The notes beneath the pieces are model-generated. The model was given only the letters and a program-made list of their open reading frames with translations, did not search any database and was not told where the DNA came from. Shown one piece after another: positions 5,103 through 10,402 of a stretch of 11,810 nucleotides of DNA. Numbering within the stretch: position 1 is the stretch's first letter; each line of letters starts with the position of its first letter. Origin of the DNA: Spirogloea muscicola (Eukaryota; Streptophyta; Zygnematophyceae; Spirogloeales; Spirogloeaceae); the NCBI GenBank assembly GCA_009602725.1, contig WELB01000231.1, positions 192,599 to 204,408 on the forward strand, given 5' to 3'. Made by a program: the position numbers and the translations under genes.

Positions 5103-6538
5103 CTAGGCAGCTGCATCCCTAGGAGTTAAGCATCCTAACTTCAACTGCGCTGTGCGCAGCGCGTCCCACGCACGGAAGAGCTCCCACGCTCCTCGCAGAT
5201 CACCACCCAGCGCTCTGGGTTGTCCACGCCCACCACGGGCTCCCCGCCAATCTTCGTCCCATGCAGAAGGTGGCCATCACGCCAGCTCCTTGCCGCGCTC
5301 ATCCCCAGCCATGTGCTGGAGAGTCTCCTGACCTGAAGCGCCCTTGCTCCACAGCGGCCAGGCCACTCACTGCCCCAGCGTTCTTCCGACGCCGGCTCCT
5401 CCCACGCCGCGCTCCCTGTAGCTCCTCCTCCTCTGCAGCGTCTCGCTGCCTCGGCGGGCCAATGCCCGCTCCCGCCAACTGCTCTGCGGGCGCACCCCCA
5501 GCCTCCTGCTGCTGGGGCCCATGACCAGCAACCGCTGCTCCCAGCTGCATGGCCAATAGTGGGGTGGTAGCCACCTCATCCTGCAACCTGGCCGACATAT
5601 CACTGCCCAACGACGCTGCTAGGCCATGGCACGCGTATGCCGCCCCCTGAGGCTCCACACTGAAGCCGTAGCGCAGGCGGTGCGCCACCTCCTCCTCGAC
5701 CCTCCTCCTCCTCGAGTCTGCCAGCATAGCCTGCATGACTCGCAACTCCGCCATCCACGCCTTCATCTGCTCCAGCTCGGCGTCTGTTGGCAACTCCGCC
5801 ATGTCTGCCTTGACCAGCTCCGGCTCGGTGCACGACGAGCTGACCTGAGCAACAACTGGCGCCTGCCTATACCGCCCAAGCTCTCGGCGCCTCCCCACCT
5901 GGGAGCAACACCCTGCTCCTTGCGCCTCTGCGCTCACCGCGCCTCTCCGCGCTCTCCGCGCCTCCCTGCGCCCACCTGGGAACTGCCCGTCCCCTTGCGC
6001 TGCGTCCTCGTGCAACTCCTGCAGCCGAGATCCTGGCCACCTGGGACGCCACACGCGCCTGCATGTGCGCCGGCCTCTGCTCAGGATGTCGAGTCCAGCA
6101 CCTGCCTGCACCATGACCAGTCCTGCCGAAGTGCGCGCAACGCATCCTCGCCCTCCTTGGGCAGTCCCGCCGGACATGCCCCGCCTGGTCGCAGGCGAAG
6201 CAGCGGACGGCCTTTGCCGGCCTGGCTGGCACATCCGTCGCCGCCGCCTTGCCCAGCTTGCCGAGCTCCCGCCACTGCCGTGGCTGAGCAGCCGGCCTCA
6301 CGTCGCCCTTGGCTGGCAGCGCCACCTCACCCTTAGCAGCCCCCGTCGCTGCCGGTGCAGTCGCTGCCATTGCCGTCGTCAACGCCGCCACCGTCGACGC
6401 CATTGCCGACATCTCCGCCGCGGTCGCCAACACCGACGCCGCCATCCTCGCCATGATCGCCACCACCGACACCGCCATCTCCGCCACCATCATCACTACC
6501 AACACCAGCGCCGCCATCGGCAGCACCATCATCACCAT
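5103..6538 (-). pseudogene. gag/ORF1-like protein with zinc knuckles, frameshifted
   Basis: The minus frame from 6538 encodes 223 residues. An alanine/methionine-rich low-complexity N-terminus is followed by a canonical CCHC zinc knuckle at residues 113-126 (C-F-A-C-D-Q-A-G-H-V-R-R-D-C, plus-strand 6161-6202). A second knuckle at 134-147 has its second cysteine replaced by phenylalanine, and C-W-T-R-H-P-E-Q-R-P follows. After a frame change, a second frame (about 6234-5299) holds a predicted helical or coiled segment (A-E-L-E-Q-M-K-A-W-M-A-E-L) near 5730-5815. Further frame changes give G-G-E-P-V-V-G-V-D-N-P-E-R-W-V-V (about 5205-5255) and L-R-T-A-Q-L-K-L-G-C-L-T-P-R-D, ending at TAG 5103-5105. 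CCHC knuckles bind nucleic acid in retroelement Gag or LINE ORF1 proteins. At least three frame changes make it a pseudogene. Whether it belongs to an LTR element, a LINE or another class cannot be decided here. Confidence 0.65.
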
Positions 6539-6564
6539 CTCTCTCTCTCTCGACCTCTCTCTCT

Positions 6565-6649
6565 CGACCGCCGCAGTTGCCGCTGCCGACGGATCTCTTC
6601 ACTCACTCTCCCTTGCGCGACCGCCGCAGTTGCTGCTGCCGACGGATCT
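6565..6649. repeat. Duplicated 32-bp block in the gag leader
   Basis: 6565-6596 and 6618-6649 are near-identical (CGACCGCCGCAGTTGC...GACGGATCT), offset by 53 bp, and are followed by further GGATCTCT repeats to about 6697. On the minus strand they lie upstream of the gag start, within the leader. CT/GA-rich dinucleotide runs adjoin at 6539-6565. Confidence 0.8.
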
Positions 6650-6705
6650 GCGCCGCGGATCTCTTCGACACGGACGGATCTCTGGACGGATCTCTCCGCA
6701 AGTAC

Positions 6706-7087
6706 AAGTCGCACCTCTCCTCCCTCACTCCCGCGTGCGCCTCCAGCGCCGCTGCGTGGTCACCCGCGCCCGGGGATCCCTCACCGCCCGCTTCGGCCCC
6801 CTGGCCACCCCGGCCTGGAGCGCTGGCCTACTCGGGACGCGCGCCGGTCCTCTCCAAACCCTTGGCGGCGGCTGCGGCGGCGGCCGCGCTAGGTCGCTCT
6901 CCAACGGGGGACTAACGGGTTGATAGACATAGCCTCTCTCCGCCGTCCAATCTCATCAAGGCCCAACCCCGCGAGGGGGGTCAAGGCAATAGGTACAGAC
7001 ACCGCGCGTCCGGCGCCCCAAGGCTCTCCGGCCCGCCCGACTGCCCTCTAGCTGACGCTACAACGACGCTATGCGCCCGGGCATGAC
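6706..7087. repeat. Left unit: 5' segment shared with right unit
   Basis: It matches 7247-7610 along its length, starting at ACAAGTCGCACCTCTC and ending at CGGGCATGAC. It is GC-rich with GGC repeats near 6864-6890. Differences cluster near 6910-6935 and 6975-7005, where small indels occur. On the minus strand it would be the start of the element and its leader, beginning GTCATGCCCGGGCG. Confidence 0.8.
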
Positions 7088-7091
7088 AGCT

Positions 7092-7610
7092 GTCGTGCCT
7101 GCCCGTCCTATCCGCGTCGTCGTCCACACCTGGAACTCCACCTACAGACCAGGACTCTGCCTGACCAGCAGCAGCCTGCTCTGCATGGCCTCACTACCAG
7201 GTCGACAGGCATGCAAAGAATGTGGCAAGAAGTATCACCACACACCCACAAGTCGCACCTCTCTTCCCTCACTCCCGCGTGCGCCTCCAGCGCCGCTGCG
7301 TGGTCACCCGCGCCCGGGGATCCCTCACCGCCCGCTTCGGCCCCCTGGCCACCCCGGCCTGGAGCGCTGGCCTACTCGGGACGCGCGCCGGTCCTCTCCG
7401 AACCCTTGGCGGCGGCTGCGGCGGCGGCCGCGCTAGGTCGCTCTCCAACGGGGGACTTGCGGAGAGATAGCCTCTCTCCGCCGTCCGATCTCATCAAGGC
7501 CCAACCCCGCAAGGGGGGTACAGATAGCGCGTCCGGCGCCCCAAGGCTCTCCGGCCCGCCCGACTGCCCTCTAGCCGACGCTACAACGACGCTATGCGCC
7601 CGGGCATGAC
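7092..7610 (-). mobile_element. 519-bp internally deleted unit
   Basis: It comprises only the two terminal segments of the left unit, joined at about 7247 (CACACACCC then ACAAGTCGCACC), with none of the gag interior. This is the size relationship of a deletion derivative to a longer parent. It begins four bases after the left unit and ends at the right target duplication. Alternatively this form is ancestral and the 1.6-kb interior was added to the left unit; no target duplication flanks the interior to support that. Confidence 0.75.
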
Positions 7611-7749
7611 ATCCCTCCAACGCTCCCTGGCTTACGCCGTGCACTTGCGAGCTGGCCGCACTGTGGCTGCTGCTTCTTGGTCTCGTCTGGGTGCCTCTTT
7701 TCCAGCTGCAAGTTACTTCGACTTGGTGCTGCTAACCCGGGGTTACTGA
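7611..7749 (+). pseudogene. Longest plus-strand LINE copy, part 2 (C-terminus)
   Basis: It resumes exactly where 4918 leaves off: S-L-Q-R-S-L-A-Y-A-V-H-L-R-A-G-R-T-V-A-A and on to Y-F-D-L-V-L-L-T-R-G-Y-stop (TGA 7747-7749). This part has a clean frame. Its first six bases (ATCCCT, 7611-7616) are the right copy of the target duplication. Its own 3' UTR and tail follow. Confidence 0.85.
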
Positions 7750-7845
7750 GCTCCCCTCCGCTGTAGTCTCCTGCGCTGTTTGCTTTGGGCGCCTTTCGGC
7801 TCTTTGGACCTTGTCCGCGCTTTGGGCTGGCCTTTCCCAGCTTTC
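7750..7845 (+). repeat. LINE 3' UTR and hairpin tail (variant B)
   Basis: It contains GGCTCTTTGGACCTTGTCC and the hairpin 7824-7843 (GGGCTGG-CCTTTC-CCAGC). It then passes within a few bases into another LINE C-terminus. Confidence 0.65.
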
Positions 7846-7900
7846 TTTCCGGCTGCTAATCTTTCAGATATTCGGCTCCTCATCTATTTGTGGTTACTAA
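7846..7900 (+). pseudogene. LINE C-terminal end with frameshift
   Basis: The frame gives P-A-A-N-L-S-D-I-R-L-L. After a one-base shift, the bases TGTGGTTACTAA (stop 7898-7900) complete the closing motif. The stub is under 20 codons and starts immediately after the preceding tail, in the same orientation. Confidence 0.6.
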
Positions 7901-7990
7901 GTGATCCATCCTACCCAAGCTCTGAGACAGCGCTTTTGGCCCCTTCGGACCTTGTCAATTCCTTTCGGGCTGGCTGTTCACAGCCTTTCA
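7901..7990 (+). repeat. LINE 3' UTR and variant B tail, cut by a minus-strand piece
   Basis: It contains TTTTGGCCCCTTCGGACC, TTGTCAATTCC and the hairpin 7967-7985 (GGCTGGCTGTTCACAGCC). The usual segment after the hairpin is missing. The sequence changes at about 7990 to a LINE coding fragment of opposite orientation. Confidence 0.65.
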
Positions 7991-7991
7991 A

Positions 7992-8100
7992 CGCTTCAAC
8001 GCCGCGCGCCTTCTCTCATGCACGATGGAGCGCTGGGACATGGGAACGGCGATCTGCTCCCAGCTGCCAGGTACGCAGCCTCGCAGGTGCAGGCAAATGA
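7992..8100 (-). pseudogene. LINE post-reverse-transcriptase fragment
   Basis: The minus frame reads C-V-P-G-S-W-E-Q-I-A-V-P-M-S-Q-R-S-I-V-H, matching A-Y-L-G-S-W-A-Q-T-A-A-S-V-A-Q-R-F-M-V-H in the long copy (complement of about 11490-11550). This part lies downstream of the reverse transcriptase catalytic core. On the minus strand it follows two hairpin tails (8226-8244 and 8162-8181), again a tail-to-truncated-start arrangement. It is cut at both ends. Confidence 0.7.
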
Positions 8101-8139
8101 CTAGCAGGGAAGCCTGCTGTTGGAGAAAAGACGAAGGAA

Positions 8140-8330
8140 GTGGCATTTCCAAAGGGGGCGGGGGCTGTGAAACGCCAGCCCAAAACATCGTACGAAGAAG
8201 GACGACACCTCCAGCGGTGGGCGATGGCTGTGATGTGTCAGCCCAGAAAAGAGTGAACAAAAACGTAAGGGCCTAGAAAAGCGCTAAGAACAAAGAAAGT
8301 TCGAAGGTGCCAAAGGCGCCAAGACCACAC
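8140..8330 (-). repeat. 3' UTR and two consecutive LINE tails
   Basis: On the minus strand, a 3' UTR containing CTTTCTTTGTTCTTAGCGC (complement of about 8282-8300) leads to the hairpin 8226-8244 and then the hairpin 8162-8181 (GGGCTGGCGTTTCACAGCCC on the minus strand, variant B). No coding piece separates the two tails. No LINE stop is recognisable upstream in the 3' UTR. Confidence 0.6.
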
Positions 8331-8344
8331 AGCTATGCGAGGGA

Positions 8345-8825
8345 CTACATCAAATGGGAGCTTAGTAAAGCCGTGTCTACAACCGAGAAAGGAGGAGGGT
8401 GTAGGTAAAAAACTTCCTGGGCTGCGCGGTCTTGCACCTGCTCCTGTACCTGACCTGTGTTGTACGCAGCGTGCTCAGCATCTGCATCTCTTCAGTCGTG
8501 CTCCTCCATTGGACGTCCTCCAGGTCCAACAGATCGCCCTCGTTAAGGCGGCGGCCTAGCACAGCGACCTCGTCGCAGCGGCCCAAATGCAGATGTGCTC
8601 ATGGTGGCAGACAGATTCAGATCTCAAACAGACAGTCAGACAGCACAGGCTCCGCCCTCACCCAAGGTGGGTGGCAGCCATGGCTAGGGCGCACGGGCGC
8701 ACCCCGTGGCCTCAGATGTAGAGAGTGTGAGCCCGACGGGTGCCCGAGGCCTCCCTTATCCAGCGGAGACTCAGGGCCCAATAGACGGGCGGGATGGTCA
8801 CCCACCCCGACCCGCCAATCCAACA
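8345..8825. other. Unassigned stretch
   Basis: No LINE motif is found. A minus-strand frame over 8377-8586 (69 codons, beginning M-G-R-C-D-E-V-A-V-L-G) has a less biased composition than most chance frames here. It contains an acidic segment N-E-G-D-L-L-D-L-E-D-V-Q-W, so it could be an exon or a piece of a retroelement protein. A candidate donor AG|GTCAGG lies inside it on the minus strand. 8640-8825 is GC-rich with no readable gene. No function is proposed. Confidence 0.3.
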
Positions 8826-8837
8826 TATCACAATATC

Positions 8838-8884
8838 CAACAGTAGGGAGGGTAAGGAGCAGACTGCTGACTCGCGGATACTAC
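8838..8884 (+). pseudogene. Possible LINE C-terminal end, stop changed
   Basis: The frame reads V-R-S-R-L-L-T-R-G-Y followed by Y-S-C-A-stop. The L-L-T-R-G-Y match and its position next to other LINE debris suggest the closing motif with the stop lost. Only seven or eight residues agree and no plus-strand 3' UTR follows, so chance is not excluded. Confidence 0.35.
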
Positions 8885-8894
8885 TCATGCGCGT

Positions 8895-9210
8895 AAATCG
8901 AGAGAAGTGGCTCTCCCAAAGAGCAGGAAGAAAGAGCCAGAAAGAGGGGAAGGGCTTCTCGTCCCGTAGAGAAGCAAGCGCGGCCAGATTGACTGGTGGC
9001 TGGGAGAGGCCAGCCCAAAAAAGGAATGGACAAGGACAGAAGAATCCTGGGTGCTAAGTACTGAGACAGCAGCAAGAGAGAGAAGGCGCGCGGGGCGCAT
9101 GAATTGAAAGGGAGGCCAATTCAAGCCAATACATTGTTCAGGCAGAGTCGAGTGCAGACTAAACAAGGCTACATAATACGGAGACCTAATCTAAGGTACC
9201 TAAGATGACA
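8895..9210 (-). repeat. LINE variant C 3' UTR and tail
   Basis: It follows the minus stop at 9211-9213. Block 9083-9170 matches 3165-3255 on the plus strand (complement of CTGCCTGAACAATRTATTG and neighbours, where R is A or G). The hairpin is at 8998-9015 (GGCTGG-GAGAGG-CCAGCC). The box after it (8900-8990) has AGCCACTTCTCTC on the complement, as in the variant B tails. Confidence 0.65.
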
Positions 9211-9245
9211 TTAGTACCCACGGGTGAGCACAAACAAATCTGACA
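9211..9245 (-). pseudogene. LINE C-terminal end (variant C)
   Basis: The minus frame reads S-D-L-F-V-L-T-R-G-Y-stop, with TAA on the complement of 9211-9213. Sequence after the stop matches 3032-3060, placing it in the variant C subgroup. Coding sequence upstream is not recognisable past about 9245. Confidence 0.6.
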
Positions 9246-9324
9246 AGCTAACTTGGGGAGCTGGAGCGCCGCCGCGAAAGCCGGAGGCCTGACTTAGAGC
9301 GCGCCCAAGGAGAACGGGGGACTC

Positions 9325-9435
9325 TCAGTAACCTCCAGTCAGAAGATGCAAGTCTGACGGTAGCCGGAGGCCGCAGCCAAAGCGCGGCCGGCGCGCAGGT
9401 GAACCGCGAAGGCAAAAGAGTCGACAAGGTCAGAA
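9325..9435 (-). pseudogene. LINE C-terminal end with frameshift
   Basis: On the minus strand, F-A-F-A-V-H-L-R-A-G-R-A-L-A-A-A-S-G is followed, in a shifted frame, by S-D-L-H-L-L-T-G-G-Y-stop (TGA complement at 9325-9327). It begins next to a cut-off variant B 3' UTR (TTGGCCTCTTCTGACC, complement of about 9437-9452), like the copy at 664-770. Confidence 0.65.
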
Positions 9436-9520
9436 GAGGCCAAAGTGCTGAATCGGAGGGTTTGATAGGATGGGCCAGAAGTGATGACTCAGAGAAGATT
9501 GGTAGGATTCGCATGTGGGA
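9433..9520 (-). repeat. Variant B 3' UTR fragment without hairpin
   Basis: Read on the minus strand, this matches 7905-7955 on the plus strand (CCATCCTA...CAGC..TTTTGGCC.CTT..GACCTTGTC). The hairpin that should follow is absent; LINE coding sequence follows instead at 9432. Confidence 0.5.
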
Positions 9521-9546
9521 GAGGGGGCGAGGTGAGGTGGAGGCAG

Positions 9547-9675
9547 CTTTCTTTGTGTGCTTTGGTTTCTTAGCGCTTCCTCTGGCTTCCCTTGGCCCCC
9601 TTCTCATTCTTTGTTTATTCTTTTTTGGGCTGGCTTGTCCAGCCCCTATCCTCAATGGGCGAGCCCTTTCTTTCA
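9547..9675 (+). repeat. Isolated variant A 3' UTR and tail
   Basis: It begins inside the 3' UTR (TTTCTTTGTGTGCTTT, as at 3984-3999), with the hairpin 9627-9645 (GGGCTGG-CTTGT-CCAGCCC) and the box ATGGGCGAGCCCTTTCTTT. It carries no coding sequence, so it is an extreme 5' truncation. I could not identify a target duplication. The flanks to 9842 are GC-rich and unassigned. Confidence 0.7.
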
Positions 9676-9842
9676 GCGCCGTGTCCGGAACGACCCGGCA
9701 CGTTCTCAAATTAGAGTGCACGTAAAGCAGCGTACCGGGCCCCGAGCCGGTCGGCGAGGCCTGCCGAGTAGCCCGTCTTGAATGCTCCGCGCGGCGGCGC
9801 CCCGACCCAGCCCCCGTGGCACAAGACGACGCAAATAAAAGC
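9676..9842. other. Unassigned GC-rich stretch
   Basis: Nothing LINE-like or coding is recognised. An AATAAA lies at 9834-9839 on the plus strand, but there is no gene for it to serve. Confidence 0.4.
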
Positions 9843-9880
9843 TCAATACCCACGAGCGAGCAGCCGCATGGCCGAGCTCC
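9843..9880 (-). pseudogene. LINE C-terminal stub
   Basis: The minus frame reads S-S-A-M-R-L-L-A-R-G-Y-stop (TGA complement at 9843-9845), a diverged closing motif. Upstream (9881-9995) is GC-rich and gives no further alignment. Nothing like a hairpin tail follows on the minus strand. Confidence 0.5.
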
Positions 9881-9997
9881 CGTGGCTCGTGGGCCCGTTT
9901 CCCCCGCCCAGCACGCGGCCGCCGATTGTGGGCCCGAGCCCCGCGCCACCGCCGCGCTACCTACCGCGCTGCAAATCCTGACGTGTTGTTCCCTGTC

Positions 9998-10085
9998 CCC
10001 TAGCCATCCATCGTCGGCTGATCAGCAAGCCCGGCTTCTACGCTGCCGGGTCGCTTGCCCAAGTATTCCGAAAGCGGCTGTCTTT
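9998..10085 (+). pseudogene. LINE fragment between RLE and C-terminus
   Basis: The frame reads A-I-H-R-R-L-I-S-K-P-G-F-Y-A-A-G-S-L-A-Q, continuing V-F-R-K-R-L-S-F-S. It matches A-I-A-R-R-F-H-G-E-P-V-D-F-P-A-A-G-S-L-A of the copy at 10403. It then runs into a variant B 3' UTR at about 10090, so the last 50 or so codons are deleted. Confidence 0.7.
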
Positions 10086-10200
10086 TTCTGATTGCTTGTA
10101 GGCCCCTCCGAACCTTTGTCAATTATTTTTGGGCTGGCTTTCCGCAGCCCTTGCCCCCATTGGAAGTGCCACTTCTCTCTTTTTCCAACTTTCCCTTCTT
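10086..10200 (+). repeat. LINE variant B tail
   Basis: It contains GGCCCCTCCGAACC, TTGTCAATTATTTTT and the hairpin 10131-10150 (GGGCTGGCTTTCCGCAGCCC), then CCATTGGAAGTGCCACTTC and a pyrimidine tract. LINE coding sequence follows directly at 10200. Confidence 0.7.
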
Positions 10201-10258
10201 TCTTTCCAACGCTCCCTGGCGCACGCAGTGCACTTGCGGGCAGGCCGCGCTATAGCGG
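10200..10258 (+). pseudogene. LINE C-terminal fragment cut by minus-strand LINE
   Basis: The frame reads F-Q-R-S-L-A-H-A-V-H-L-R-A-G-R-A-I-A-G, matching the segment before the closing motif in other copies. It begins directly after the tail at 10086-10200. It is cut off at about 10260 where the tail of the large minus-strand copy begins, which suggests that copy inserted here. Confidence 0.7.
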
Positions 10259-10261
10259 GAC

Positions 10262-10402
10262 GAAGAAGAAAGAGCTCGCCCATTGAGGATAGGGGCTGGA
10301 ACAGCGAGCCCAAAAAAGAATGGACAAAGTACGAGAAGGGAGCCAGGGGAAGCGCTAAGAAAAACAAGCACAAGAAGAAACAAAGCAGCTACGAATGACT
10401 CA
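10262..10402 (-). repeat. 3' UTR and variant A tail of the long LINE copy
   Basis: Minus strand after the stop at 10403-10405: TTCTTAGCGCTTCCCCTGG, CCTTCTCGTACTTTGTCC, hairpin 10293-10311 (GGGCTCGCTGTTCCAGCCC on the minus strand, one arm base changed), then ATGGGCGAGCTCTTTCTTC. It corresponds to 3963-4088 on the plus strand. Confidence 0.75.

Larger units (their letters stand above)
4919..7610 (-). mobile_element. Composite insertion: two tandem related units, one with gag
   Basis: The 2692-bp insertion interrupts a LINE codon series exactly (F-V-S-L before, Q-R-S-L after) and is flanked by ATCCCT on both sides. The left unit is 4919-7087, then four bases (AGCT), then the right unit 7092-7610. 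Each unit starts GTCGTGCCTG and ends CGGGCATGAC (plus strand). The ends are imperfect inverted repeats of about 10 bp. 4919-5085 matches 7092-7248, and about 6706-7087 matches 7247-7610. The left unit additionally holds about 1.6 kb with a minus-strand gag-like gene. Read on the minus strand, a left unit is: leader, gag, short 3' region. No reverse transcriptase, integrase or transposase is visible, so it is either non-autonomous or incomplete. Its class is unresolved. Confidence 0.75.

Noticed and set aside
6065-6892. Long plus-strand frame rich in His and Arg opposite the gag gene
   Set aside because: Its composition comes from the complement of GAT/GGC-type triplet repeats, and the minus strand carries real zinc-knuckle motifs, so it is a shadow frame.
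4919-7250. The L segments 4919-5086 and 7092-7248 as a pair of LTRs
   Set aside because: R segments are duplicated too, and the right L is inside a complete shorter unit. The arrangement is two tandem units, not LTR-interior-LTR.
9834-9839. AATAAA as a polyadenylation signal
   Set aside because: No plus-strand gene or LINE end precedes it at a suitable distance.
167-10311. Regularly recurring palindromic repeats resembling a CRISPR or integron repeat array
   Set aside because: Spacing is irregular, both orientations occur, and each repeat is tied to LINE 3' ends. No associated genes are present.
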